A stretch of 64,000 nucleotides of DNA from Bombyx mori (GCF_030269925.1 NC_085107.1:16122001-16186000), one strand, 5' to 3'. Positions 54,801-64,000 are shown, counted from the first letter of the stretch. Notes: a model not told the origin generated them from the letters alone. Program-made: numbers and translations.

Positions 54801-57800
54801 ACACTAGACGGTACAAACTGAATTCGTTTGTCAAAACAAATGACACAGCGTTAAGGCAATGCTCCATCTAGTCACCGGCAGCTGTAGTACAAACACTGAG
54901 TTATTTATCATCACAAACGTGAAGCGATGCATAGCGGTGCTCGTCATATACAACTTTCAACACGCGAACTGAACTTTATATAATTTTATAAGCTGCTTCG
55001 AGCTTTCGATGGTGGACATTTCAGCACGTTCATTTCTTAATAACTATAAACATCAAAAGCCGATTTCATTAAGCGTTTCATAATTTTATTACTAGTTTTT
55101 GATATTATAATTTTGATTAAATGTACTTATTACTATCCCTTTGAAAGTTGAATAATCCAAGTTCATGTTGTAAAAAAAATATATATATAAAAATAAAAAT
55201 AAGAAAATCAATGTTGGCCCCTGTACCTAAAATAAATGGAATTCAAATACGAAAATCGAGTTTGCTATTGACATTGACACTGATCGGAATAAATAATGTT
55301 TACCAAGATACATTCGATTCCAAATTGATTTTAAATCATATAGATAAATCCTATTCATCAGATATGTACGAACATCTGTATAGATAATTGAGAGTAACTA
55401 CATACTACAATAGATGATTATAAGTATAATTAGTTAGAAAGACAGACATTCAGAGATTGAGATTTTAATGAAGATTCGATTTGTTACATGGACGCCTAAA
55501 CCTAAAATCGAATACAGCATTAGTTCAATATGCGCCAGGTAACATGTAGGTACAATCATTTATTATTCCATGAAACTTCGATTGCATCAAGCCTCCTTCT
55601 ACTGTATCTAGTAATGTATCGTATCAGCAAATAGTAAATATTAACTTCGTTTTATATAACGTTACCTGGCGTGTATTTTAACCTAACATGAATATATAGC
55701 CTTATCCTAACATGCAATACACACTAATCCATTTCTTTTTCTCGTCTTATTAGTATCTTTATGAACTTTTCATTCCATCATATCCAGTCTTCTTCGATTC
55801 CTAATTAACATCTAATCGAACGCGTCAAAATATTCTCACTGATGATGATCTTGATGATATTCACACCGCGTAAGTGAGAAATAGTAGATGTTCCATTCTG
55901 AATATCTAACAAGAGTCACAAGTTTTCGCTTATATTCGTCTTTACACGTTGAACGTTTTTTTTTTGGATAGTGAAGCAGTTTCGCGAAACTCGTGCTAAT
56001 CCATATCTATATATTAATAGTAAATCAATAACTATCCCGCGTGGTGTGATGAAAACATGATCATTACATACTCGAGTATTGGCTCAAAAAATGGATTAAT
56101 AAAAGTGCTGAAAAAACTACATTATATTTCTAAAACTGTTTCGATTAAATATGAGTTTAATATAAGTGAATATGCATACTGGTAATTGAGAGTCGGTAAT
56201 TAATTACGTCTCATACGCGGATCGTACAGAAACTCTGACTCTGTTACGTCATCAGTTTCGGGTATAGACGGGTGATCGAGCTCATGGCTCACATGGTTTT
56301 AAGTGGTTGCCGCCGCTACCCACCTTGAGACATGAGGTCTCAGTCTCTGTATAGTTTGACGGGTGTTCCTTCGAATGGAAACGCATTACTGCATCGCCAC
56401 CGTAACCGGCATGGCGGTGATAACTACTTGGGCTGGCTCACAAGATCACCAATAATACCACTTCTTTTTTTAATTGTGCTTGTTTGATTTTTATTACGCG
56501 ATGTTTCTCTTTCATAGTAAGTTAATCCGTGAACGTATTGAGTTTCAGAGAAATATGCGATCGGTATTAATCTCAAATGTCTTCTCTCTCGATAATACCT
56601 AACGATACTGAGTAAGCTCCCACAAGATTCACTGAGACAACGAGAGATATCAGAACAGCCGATAAATGATCGCGTCTCAATATATAATCTCAGACGGCGT
56701 ACATAAAGCTACTTATTTTTGTTCACAGTTTGCCAAATTCCGTAGTATATATATCTCGTGGAAGCGATTATGACATCGGCAGTGTAATCTCGGCATTCTA
56801 TTCGCTGGAAAAATTCCATCTATTGGGTACGTACAAATTCTCTCACGTTAAATCATTGACGACGGCTTTTCGATAATATTTCAATACACATCATCCTAAT
56901 CATTAAATTTCAACATTAAAAAACTCCGAAATAAATTTATCTAAATATCAATTCCAATGTTATGCGTAACCTATCATGGACATTTATTAATGACTAGATT
57001 AGTTTTATTTATTAATTTTGTGATGAAGCAACACGTCGTCTACACCAAAGATTAAAATAGAAGCGGACTTAAGAAAAATAATAATTCTAAACTCCTTATT
57101 ATGAATTCTTTTTACAATGTTAGTAGTAGTACTGCACCCATCACCGCGTGTTAGTTAGTTCAATGTGAAACAAAACGTTCGGCAAGCACAGGTTCAAGTT
57201 TAATTCATCGAAGTTAGATATAATTTACATATAAAATATTTATTCGTTACCGATAACAATATAATGTTTGTTTTAGATCGTGACGTCACACATACTTCGT
57301 GACGTCGAAGCGAGCACGCGTGACATTACAACAATGTCTGACGTCACTGAGCCGATGCCGGTCTCGCTTGGCCGGGTGCCGTATAGCAGCGCGTTCTTAT
57401 TTAGATCGGCACAACGAACCGATTAATTCTCACACATACATACAATTATAATTCAAACGTCATCGGCACGAACGTTCAACAAACGTAACAACATCATCAT
57501 TAACAACATATTTAACAAATATAATATTATAATATATAGGATTTGTTGTTATTGTACTCTTTAACAGGCAGCAGGTGCTTCTGGTTGATCGTTTTTAAGC
57601 TAAACATATGTTGAATTAAACTTGAAACGTGTTTGTCTGTTCGACTAGAGGTCCGCCTCCTCCTCCTCCGTGGTACTTGGTGGTACTTGATGGTACTTAC
57701 ACAGTATTGTGTTCGCGGTTATTGTCGCGGTGCTGCTGTTCGCGCAGGTAGGCGCCCGGGTTCTCGAGGGCCTCGCCGAAGATGCGCTGCGACTGCAGGA

Positions 57801-59165
57801 TGTTGGACAGAGTCGAGACCCACTCCTGGCGCTTGCCGTCCGGAGCGCGGCACAAGAACGAATGACGCGGCTTCTTCAGAGACACCGAGTGTATAATGAA
57901 ACCGCCCAGAGCTTCGGCCTCCTCCAGTTCCATTTTGTTCACCTGAAAATCGATTCGGGCCACACGTTGTATCACTGCGTTTTTTATTAAAAATTCACTC
58001 ATATTTTTTTCCTACCTAAGCTGATAGTCTTGAGAGGCTATTTCAGCGTTAACTTAACTAGTAGGTGAGCTCACGGGGCTCAAACCGGAGTGATGCTAAC
58101 ACTGACCCTAGCAAGAGCAGCGCTTCGCAGAATCTACCACCGGATCGGAAACGCGACCCACTGACAAGATCCGGCGAGAAACTCAGTGGGCTGTCTCTAT
58201 GGGTTAATTCGCTCGTCGAGCCGTTCGTCGCAAGCGACGGGTTCGACGAGGACGGTGACCGGAATTTCACCTAAATAATTTTAAAATAAAGTAAAAAAAA
58301 AATTAATAAAAGTTTACTTATTGTAATTCATATCACGAGAGTGCTGCAAGCAATAGCACCGTTGCTTTAATTATCGTTATTCTGTACTACTCGATGTGCC
58401 CCGGGACTGCGAGACAAGACCTGTCCCTGAATATATTGTTAGTCATAAAGAAGGCCCGTGAAGAGCGTATGCCCACACTGGATGGACTTACTGTGGACAT
58501 ACGAGAGATCTTCTATCGAGCTATCATCATCAACCCAATTTAATGGTCACCATCATATCGTCATCGAATGTACGACACGTTAGTTTACAAGATATTACAA
58601 TACAATTGGATGGCTGACTAACGTCATATGTTTATTGAAAACAAAAGGCTTAGTGCAGCATATATAATATTATTGAGCAATTATATATTGCAAGTGTTGA
58701 AGATATAATGTAAGTTTTGCTTATAACATTTTTGGGGTCATTTTCACACAAATCAAATATTGTATAGAATTTGTATGGCACAAGTGAACATAATATACTT
58801 CATTAATTAATAAAGTACGCTCTCTGTCTGATATGAAATTAGGTCTATTTGATTATCGTTTCGGTATTATGCGGTCTCCCAGACATGAATTAGAGAAGCT
58901 TATAATTTCGGGTCGAATAGAGGCCAAGCGCGCCGTGGGCAAAACACCAGCTAGATGGTCAGATCTGGTAAAGGAAGCACTTGGTGGTACTCTGTACCAT
59001 GAGGTCCATGTCACTCATGATCGAACACTGTAAAAGAAGTCACATGTGGTCACGATCCTCAGCAGTGAGAGAACGATGAAGAAGAAGAAGATTATCGTTC
59101 AAAAAATAACATCCTTTTAATTTTGTATTTGTTGAACTGTATCATTTGCTTTTTTTATGAGAGAG

Positions 59166-59196
<31 letters not shown>

Positions 59197-62100
59197 AATG
59201 CGACTAGGTGATTCCCCGTCGAATAAGCAGCGGCGTTCTCTGATAATTTCACGGTGGTGGTAGGGGATAATGTTATTACGCGCGGTTGGCACGAAGCAGT
59301 CATGCGTTGCGTATCGAAGAGTTTGTATAACTGTTTTACAATACAACTCGAACATCGACCTCGTGTTTCAAAGCGGGAGCTGCCATTCACGTCTGTGGGT
59401 AGCCGTAAGTTTCATACAAGGTACTTTGTGGGCTGAGCAAATATAAGAACGCAATAAAAAAAACAATAAACATACTGAATGAAGCTTTGACCAAAGTTAA
59501 ACTAAGTGACAACAATCACGTGACGGTGTCTTTGTAGGCTGCGTTAATAACTTAGGTGACTTTAGTGGTGGGGAGACAGTTCCGCACCGCTAAGACCGTA
59601 TCTTGTAAAATGCACTTAAAGTCAATGTAAATAAGACGCATTTCGCGTCATATTTAACGAACAGTTTTGAAACAGGCGAAACAGGCTAAACACCACATTA
59701 ACTGGTGGTAGGACCTCTTTTGAGTCCGTACGGGTAGGTACCACCCTGCCTATTGCTGCCGTGAAGCAGTAATGCGTTTCGGTTCGAAGGGCGGGGCAGC
59801 CGGTGTAACTAAACTTGAGACCTTAGAGCTTATATCTCAAGGTGGGTGGCGCATTTACGTCGCAGATGTCTATGGGCTCCAGATACCACTTAAGACCAAG
59901 TGGGCTGTGAGCTCGTCCACCCGCCTAAGTAAAAAAAAAAAAAGGCAGCTAACCTGAACGTGTCCCTTGTAGTTGTAAGTAGGGCTGGTGAACTGGGATC
60001 TCTTTCCGACCGCCTCGCTGAAGATGACACACTGCTCAAACAGGAACACGTTCAGTTCCTTGCCCTTGTCGGTACCGGACGGGTTGTCGGACACCATCAT
60101 TGTCTCGTGAAGCAACAGTTTCCCCTGGGCGGTTATGTTGCCCTGCGAACAAACCGTACACATTTCAAGACGTCCAAGTGTGACCGTTTCTAAATTTAAT
60201 TTACATTAAAAGTTTGAATTTGGATAAACCGAGCTCGGACATGTTTTGTGAAAAGTCTCAAAAGATAAATTGTGCGTTGCCCATTCCGAAATTCGCAGCA
60301 CATCACAGCAGCGACACTAAAAATTCGCATAATTTTTTTATGATAAAAACAATTCGCTTTTGCTTTGGATACGTTTTAATAATGCATTCACATATTTACC
60401 GTGAAGCCCTGCAAGCGTCCGAAGTTCATCATGAGGTTGGCGTTCTTCGGTATGATATCGGTGCAGTGGACAGCCTCACGCAGTCCGGCCAGCACGTGCG
60501 GGGGACAGTTCGCTTGCTCGGAGTACGACAGAATCTTCTTGACCAGCAAATGATATTTCTGGATGCGCTGGATCGGTTTGATCAATAAATCGCCCAACTG
60601 TAAAGAAACGATCGATCGATGTCAAACATGACAAGAGCGTAACGGTCGTCTAGTTTCGCAGGCATGCCGACAGTAAGCGTTACAATCAATACATTGACGT
60701 GTTCGAAGGTGGTGATGTGAGTCAGGTCAGAGAAAACAAAACATAAAATCCAACGAAACGTAAAACAAAACATAAAAAATGATTTTCATGTGTGTGCGTG
60801 AGTGTGTGTGTGTGTGTTTATTTTAAAGTAACCTACAACGGACAAATGGCGCACTAAATGATCTCTTACTGATTGCAGTAGTTACATTCAAGATCCAATA
60901 CGCAACCAATAAGGTATCATCGAGTGGATTCATTTATCAAACATGCTAGCGCCGATATATTCATTAAAGCATTTGCGCAATGTCACTCCACGTGAATGCT
61001 GCTCAGAGCAGAGCTGGTACCGGACGAGAATTATTTTGGATGCCAATTGTAATTTTTTTTTTTTCGTTTCATTAAGATACAAAATCATTTAGACGCAATC
61101 TCTACTAAGAGGTTGTTTTTTTTTTCTTTTTAATTTAAGTAGGACTGAAAGCGGGATGTGAACCAGCATTGTTCTGTCTATTTAAAGACTTTTCAGAGTG
61201 ATACCTGGGCCAACGTTTCGCGAGCACCAGACAGGAGTGCGCGTTCCCTAAGGCGGACCTAGAATCGCAATAACGTGTCATCTGTGCGGAACGAACATGT
61301 CACGTGTAATTCGTATAACTAGCGTTTATCTAATTAACTATGAACATCAAATTGGCAATAATTAAAAAAAGACTTATCTCGTTCCAACAACTAGTTATAC
61401 GATCACGGTTTTAGCGGTGCTAATGAATTAAGTATTAATAACTTTACGTTTAGTCAAACTGAAACATGCGAGTTTTTTTTTCCTTGTTATATTGTATTAA
61501 ACAAAATCCAAATTACGTTTTTTAATGTTAATTTATTATTCATGTTTTATTTGATCATATACAAGTATACCATGTTTTCGATGAGTTTATAAGCGAACTG
61601 TCAAAAACTCGGAACAATGAATGATTGATATGAAAAATGAAAGGGCTAAAAAAGTTAACGATAGATAGATACGTTATAATGTATGACACAACAAACAGCA
61701 ATACGTAGTGATAAAACGAAATCGTAACCAAGATAACTATATTTGATTTGTACGAATCGTTTATGAAAAATACATTTACGGTAACATTTTAAGCCATATA
61801 AAATACGATTGAAAAATACGTGGATACAATTCAAAGCTGCAAGTTTGTTAGTGCGGAAATAAAAGTCACTACGTTTTATTTGCGGCTCGTGTGTGCGACG
61901 CATTCAATTCATAAAACGAACTACGACCGGAAACGTAAACTGACATCCCATTTACGATACAAAGTTTTGATAATCGCTACACTTTTATGCCGCCCCGCGA
62001 AACAACAACAAAACCGAAATTGCAATTTTTATTAGTCAAACGATTTATTACGGTAATTTTAAAGTTTAACGGGAAACGAGTGCGCGCACACCTCTAGCCG

Positions 62101-62480
62101 TTTGCGTTGTCAAACATTTTTTTTGAAAGCGTTACGATGGCTGTAGAAGCAATGTGACGCGGTCGCGTGTGCAGTTCGAACGGAAGCAGTTAGAAACGTT
62201 GATCATCTCGTTGAAACCGAAACGCTGAGATGTTATCTGTTAAGGGGGGAGGGGAAACGAGGAAGGGGATTTGGGGGGGGTCGTATCACCCACCTGCAGC
62301 TTATGTCCGAGCTTGTGACGCAACTCCTGGAAGTAGTGCTCGTGTTCGGAAACGATGTATTCGGAGACCGGCTTGTTGCGGCAGTACGACTCGTAGAGAC
62401 GTTTCTCGAGGAAGCGACGGAACAACGTGCCGAGCAGTTCCGGGTGGGTCAGCGACATACGCAGCTCGCGCAGGAACTTG
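45756..62480 (-). CDS. TRIO: Trio/Kalirin-type RhoGEF kinase, C-terminal half (5' part outside window)
   Basis: Exons in transcript order: 62480-62294, 60597-60400, 60142-59954, 57942-57701, a tentative linker exon 52663-52503, 49680-48907, 48498-48220, 47640-47407, 46525-46334 and 45866-45756. The first three encode the end of a DH domain and the start of a PH domain ([57 protein letters not shown]). This closely follows the second GEF unit of vertebrate Trio/Kalirin, which activates RhoA. Then come an Ig domain, a short FN3-like segment and a protein kinase. The kinase has [15 protein letters not shown], very like the Trio/Kalirin kinase, and a C-terminus ([11 protein letters not shown]) like the vertebrate tail. 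I found no second SH3 domain. As I recall, Drosophila Trio lacks the Ig-kinase tail, so its presence here is notable. Two joins around the linker exon do not fit in phase, so at least one small exon is missing from this model. Confidence 0.9.
45940..46262 (-). repeat. 3' end of a LINE (family C) in the last Trio intron
   Basis: On the + strand: ctaagctgatagccttaaga, aacactgaccctaacaagag and gttcgacgaggacggtgacc. It is close to the 15.1 and 58.0 kb copies. Confidence 0.85.
46334..46525 (-). CDS. TRIO: Trio kinase exon, C-lobe
   Basis: Acceptor ttgaattttag, donor GAG|gtaacg, 64 codons. It encodes [20 protein letters not shown] and [17 protein letters not shown], with the late conserved Arg of protein kinases. 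Confidence 0.93.
46575..46750 (+). repeat. Probable Helitron-like fragment
   Basis: The phrases gaatctcggaaacggctcta and taaaatttagtatacagggg, then gggcgataaattggtctagc, are typical of dispersed moth repeats. No exact ends. Confidence 0.4.
47020..47215 (+). pseudogene. 3' fragment of an RTE-like LINE ORF
   Basis: It encodes [20 protein letters not shown] and [14 protein letters not shown] before a stop, then a short tail. This is the usual C-terminal end of 'craniofacial development protein 2-like' LINE frames. It lies in a Trio intron, opposite strand. Confidence 0.7.
47407..47640 (-). CDS. TRIO: Trio kinase exon, activation segment
   Basis: Acceptor attgttttag, donor GGA|gttagt, 78 codons. 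It encodes [20 protein letters not shown] (DLG in place of DFG), FAPPECVLG (PPE for APE) and [16 protein letters not shown]. Confidence 0.92.
47704..48186 (-). mobile_element. Nearly full-length Bm1 SINE with tRNA-like head
   Basis: On the - strand it starts with the tRNA-like head (gtggcctaaaggataagacg, then cggtgttcgaatcccgcagg, the B box). It continues through the body to a poly-A (T-run 47704-47717 on +). A local repetition near 47820-47875 (ctcagtctatactgagacct) is the only rearrangement. It lies between two kinase exons. Confidence 0.92.
48220..48498 (-). CDS. TRIO: Trio kinase exon, N-lobe to catalytic loop
   Basis: Acceptor aataacgtag, donor AGG|gtacgt, 93 codons, phase 0. It encodes [35 protein letters not shown] and [13 protein letters not shown], ending within the catalytic loop. 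Confidence 0.9.
48567..48776 (-). mobile_element. Helitron-type element, inverted
   Basis: On the - strand it ends gaagcgagggcgggtcg then CTAG, followed by T. The interior has aaactacgcaacggattttg. It is the same family as 41004-41243 in LDH. Confidence 0.82.
48907..49680 (-). CDS. TRIO: Trio exon: Ig domain, FN3-like segment and kinase P-loop
   Basis: The acceptor is gatgatgcag at 49681-49690, which itself contains an in-frame ATG ATG. The exon could therefore also begin a short isoform at 49689. It encodes an Ig domain (ASLACRARA with Cys, ATASWRK with Trp, [15 protein letters not shown]), an FN3-like part ([20 protein letters not shown]) and kinase subdomains I-II ([19 protein letters not shown]). 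Donor CAG|gtttgt, phase 0. Confidence 0.9.
49700..51513. other. Trio intron / linker region
   Basis: Mostly AT-rich without coding signal. At 50367-50442 a short piece with an A-run (aggcctccgggccaccagta, then A14) looks like the 3' end of another SINE or LINE. Confidence 0.4.
51514..51818. mobile_element. Probable MITE with 16-bp inverted repeats
   Basis: tggaacgaagttcctt (51514-51529) is mirrored by aaggaacttcgttcca (51803-51818). The interior is 270 bp without coding capacity. I could not establish the target-site duplication. Confidence 0.6.
51870..52031 (-). repeat. LINE 3' fragment next to a tRNA-like segment
   Basis: 51870-51965 resembles the end of family C (gtaggtgagctcacgggcac). 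On the - strand, 52031-51967 reads gactcagtggcctcgacctt and gtgatttcgattctcacgtc, spaced like the A and B boxes of a tRNA. It is likely the head of an unclassified SINE rather than a working tRNA gene. Confidence 0.4.
52032..52502. other. Trio intron, unremarkable part
   Basis: AT-rich. Nothing recognised. Confidence 0.4.
52503..52663 (-). CDS. TRIO: Tentative Trio linker exon
   Basis: The - strand is open between an acceptor (ttatcgttag) and a good donor (AAC|gtacgt). It encodes a low-complexity linker ([40 protein letters not shown]) in a locally GC-rich island. Its end (phase 0) fits the next exon, but its start does not fit the exon at 57701. An internal acceptor at gcgacag would start it in phase 0 at AGGACG. 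Confidence 0.5.
52664..53778. other. Trio intron, unremarkable part
   Basis: AT-rich. A piece near 53300-53640 is less AT-rich and may be old transposon DNA leading into the fossil at 53779. Confidence 0.4.
53779..53931 (+). pseudogene. Transposase fossil (DDE region)
   Basis: It encodes [15 protein letters not shown], then [20 protein letters not shown] and FRRG before a stop. The pattern SD(E/K)(A/T)HF...VTVW...GPYFF is the central DDE part of mariner/Tc1-related transposases. It is a different part from that retained at 37.8 kb, possibly of the same family. Confidence 0.6.
53932..56267. other. Trio intron, AT-rich
   Basis: No exon or clear repeat recognised. The second SH3 domain expected from vertebrate Trio/Kalirin would map here or nearby. 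I do not see it. Confidence 0.4.
56268..56552 (-). mobile_element. Bm1 SINE, diverged
   Basis: On the + strand: gtgatcgagctcatggctca, ggaaacgcattactgcatcg, gggctggctcacaagatcac and tttgatttttattacgcgat. Several internal deletions. It lies in a Trio intron. Confidence 0.8.
57281..57346. promoter_or_regulatory. Cluster of cAMP-response-element palindromes in a Trio intron
   Basis: TGACGTCA occurs at 57281-57288 and again at 57339-57346, with TGACGTCG at 57300-57307: three CRE-type sites in 66 bp. The cluster is in a GC-richer island 350 bp downstream of a PH2 exon. CREB/ATF binding is known for this palindrome. An intronic enhancer or internal promoter is inference. Confidence 0.4.
57671..57700 (-). 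repeat. Three tandem decamers containing a Trio splice donor
   Basis: On the + strand tggtacttgg, tggtacttga and tggtacttac follow each other exactly. On the transcript the first unit supplies gtaagtacca, the donor after the PH2 exon. The next two read tcaagtacca and ccaagtacca. Confidence 0.8.
57701..57942 (-). CDS. TRIO: Trio PH2 exon, C-terminal part
   Basis: Acceptor tcgattttcag. It encodes [20 protein letters not shown] and [20 protein letters not shown], the last strand and helix (Trp) of the PH fold. The likely donor is GT|gtaagt (phase 2), inside a tandem decamer repeat. ACT|gtgtaa is an alternative in phase 0. Confidence 0.92.
58005..58262 (-). repeat. 3' end of a LINE (family C) in a Trio intron
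   Basis: On the + strand: ctaagctgatagtcttgaga, cggggctcaaaccggagtga, gatccggcgagaaactcagt and ggttcgacgaggacggtgac. Well conserved. Confidence 0.88.
58833..59095 (+). pseudogene. 3' fragment of an RTE-like LINE ORF
   Basis: It encodes [20 protein letters not shown] and [16 protein letters not shown] with a stop at 59031-59033. The tail ends in AAG repeats (atgaagaagaagaag). It is the same kind of C-terminus as at 47.0 kb. Confidence 0.65.
59157..59197. repeat. (GA)n microsatellite
   Basis: Nearly pure gagaga tract of about 40 bp with two A interruptions, in a Trio intron. Confidence 0.95.
59699..59944 (+). mobile_element. Bm1 SINE next to the Trio PH2 donor
   Basis: It starts actggtggtaggacctcttt, continues tgccgtgaagcagtaatgcg and ends ctgtgagctcgtccacccgc plus A13. 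Its tail ends 9 bp from the donor of the exon 60142-59954. It is antisense to Trio. Confidence 0.92.
59954..60142 (-). CDS. TRIO: Trio PH2 exon, N-terminal part
   Basis: Acceptor tttgttcgcag, donor CAG|gttagc, 63 codons, phase 0. It encodes [20 protein letters not shown] and [16 protein letters not shown] Bm1 A-tail starts 9 bp inside the following intron. Confidence 0.95.
60400..60597 (-). CDS. TRIO: Trio DH2 exon with the KPIQR helix
   Basis: Acceptor tttctttacag, donor ACG|gtaaat, phase 0 to 0, 66 codons. [20 protein letters not shown] is the most conserved helix of DH domains. It ends [11 protein letters not shown]. Confidence 0.95.
60783..60818. repeat. (TG)n microsatellite
   Basis: Interrupted tgtgtg tract of about 30 bp in a Trio intron. 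Confidence 0.85.
60819..62243. other. Trio intron, AT-rich
   Basis: No repeat or exon recognised. Confidence 0.4.
62244..62280 (+). other. G-run cluster adjacent to a Trio splice donor
   Basis: Runs of 6, 4, 4 and 8 G (ggggggagggg, then aaggggatttgggggggg) occur in under 40 bp on the + strand, starting 13 bp inside the intron after the DH2 exon. This meets the usual four-tract pattern of a G-quadruplex in DNA; the transcript carries the C-rich strand. Confidence 0.6.
62294..62480 (-). CDS. TRIO: Trio DH2 exon
   Basis: Acceptor (reverse strand) gattgtgtgtgcag, donor CAG|gtgggt. It encodes [20 protein letters not shown] and [20 protein letters not shown] to LGHKLQ. It begins with one base completing a codon from the exon outside the window. 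Confidence 0.92.
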
Positions 62481-62578
62481 CTGCACACACAATCCACACC
62501 CGTCAGCAATACACGTCACCTCACCTCACATCATAAATCATCGCGGAATATTATATTACATGCCGCAATCGATCTTAT

Positions 62579-62604
62579 CGCTCTCTCTCTCTCTCTCTCT
62601 CTCG
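62579..62604. repeat. (CT)n microsatellite
   Basis: Pure ctctct tract of about 24 bp. Confidence 0.95.
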
Positions 62605-63284
62605 CCTGTAACGTTTTGATGAAACAAACAAAAAAAAAAAGCAACGACAAATAATAAAAAGTAGAACGCATAGCGAATCAACAAAATGAACCAAATTAAA
62701 TTAAAATAATTATTATAGTCTTTATGATATGCTGTGTTATGTTGTTTTGTAGTATCATTTAAAAATTGTATTATAAATAGAATTATATATCGAATAAGTA
62801 CTTATTTCTGTTACTATAAATATATATCCCATAAATATTGATAATAAAAATAAATAAGTAGATAAATTTCAGTCATGAACCCCCCCCCCCCACATTCACT
62901 TTTGATGTACATGTAATTATGTATTTATACAAATTTATGAACCTCCGTGAGAGTTTGTCTCTACCTGCTAAAATATGTTTTGTATTCATGCAGATTGGTA
63001 GATTAGTCAAGGCATTGTCTACCATAGGTGGGGTACGTTTTTGTTATATATGATGAAAATCAAAAATATTTACTGAGTTAAAATAATGGAATATTAAATT
63101 ATATTTCAAGTTATTAAAATATCGTTATTGAAACCGAAACGCTATTAATACTGAAATTTAGCTTTGATTTAACCTGCAAATAAATTCATTTGCGGATCTA
63201 ACTGTCGTCTTCGCAATTTGCTATTATTACGTACTTTCTTATTCGGATAACTAAAAAAAGAACACACATATATGAGCAGTTTTT
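62605..63284. other. AT-rich intron of Trio
   Basis: It contains a C13 homopolymer near 62881-62892. Nothing else recognised. Confidence 0.4.
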
Positions 63285-63432
63285 TTTTACTACCTCACGC
63301 GGTGAGTTCACGGGCTCAACTTGAGGGAACTTGCTAACACTGATCCTAGCAAGAGCAGTGCTTCGTAGAATCTACCACCGGATCAGAATCGCGTCCCACA
63401 GACAAAGTCCGGAGAGAAACTCAGTGGGCTAT
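63285..63432 (-). repeat. 3' fragment of a LINE (family C)
   Basis: On the + strand: cgcggtgagttcacgggctc, tgatcctagcaagagcagtg and gagagaaactcagtgggcta. Truncated and diverged. Confidence 0.75.
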
Positions 63433-64000
63433 GAGTGGTTTATTTGTATGTCCGTAATCGCCAACAATGCGGTAGTTGACCGTCACGTTTTGTACGCTTT
63501 CTATTGCGTACTGACCAAATGGAATTACTGAAGCGACACTTATAACTTGAACGCAAACGGAAATATTTTTTTTTGTTACTGAATTTCGATTATAACTACA
63601 TATAATACATACAGGTCTATAAACGAATACACACATGAATAAATATAATATTAACATATATATTTATATATTTTATATTCAATAATTCAATTTTATGTTC
63701 AACGAATATACAATTTGAATAATAATGCGCTAATGTTTGTAAGGATTAGTTAATTTTTTGTTCTCTAAGTATAATGGTTCTCTGTACAGAATACGTATAC
63801 GAAGGGAGAAATCTCTCGCGTTGTAATCGTGTTAGGCGCATTAACGCGTCGCTTTGACGAGGCAGAAATACATTATCATAAAGAAAGAAAAGAAAAAAAA
63901 AACGAATACATTTTCGCTCTGCTATCATTCACTTATACACAGCCTAACGAATAATCGCACAGCAAATAACGGATTTATTTACATAATTTTACAGCCTCGG
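63433..64000. other. AT-rich right edge, presumably Trio intron
   Basis: No exon recognised. The Trio frame upstream of the DH2 exon must continue beyond the window. Confidence 0.4.

Overview
The window is AT-rich, intron-rich insect nuclear DNA. It is very probably from the silkworm Bombyx mori or a close Bombyx relative. The main reason is that it holds more than a dozen copies of a tRNA-headed SINE that I recognise as the Bombyx element Bm1. Many 3' fragments of lepidopteran LINEs and Helitron ends of the LEP1 type support this. There are no bacterial genes, rRNA genes or CRISPR arrays. Three host genes could be assembled exon by exon with matching splice phases.

Layout. (1) 1-3.8 kb: a non-LTR retrotransposon with a long uninterrupted endonuclease / reverse transcriptase / RNase H frame, cut only by the window edge. 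(2) 4.5-17.4 kb, + strand: a complete seven-exon gene for an SLC35F6-like multi-spanning transporter (362 aa). Its introns are packed with SINEs, LINE tails and MITEs. (3) 17.4-30.8 kb: intergenic, AT-rich, with scattered repeat fragments and one unexplained coding-like island near 28.8 kb. (4) 31.1-41.5 kb, + strand: L-lactate dehydrogenase. The 331-aa core has six coding exons. A further upstream mini-exon adds a 15-residue N-terminus. The introns hold hAT-like and pogo-like MITEs, Helitrons and a transposase fossil. (5) 41.5-45.7 kb: convergent intergenic DNA. (6) 45.8-62.5 kb, - strand: the C-terminal half of a Trio/Kalirin-type RhoGEF (second DH-PH unit, linker, Ig, FN3-like segment, protein kinase). 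Its 5' part lies beyond the right edge.

The genes are not an operon. The transporter is a predicted lysosomal/mitochondrial membrane protein, LDH is cytosolic redox metabolism, and Trio/Kalirin links Rho GTPase activation to a kinase. The common theme is mobile DNA. Several elements stop 9-35 bp from splice sites of otherwise intact genes. Five inverted-repeat MITEs can be delimited to within a few bases, and a sixth is probable. One LINE lineage carries a hairpin, with a covarying pair, inside the codons for its arginine-rich C-terminus. The most notable gene-level point is a moth Trio/Kalirin that keeps the vertebrate-like Ig-FN3-kinase tail, with altered kinase motifs. Exon joins were made by eye from splice signals and family alignment from memory; no database search was run.
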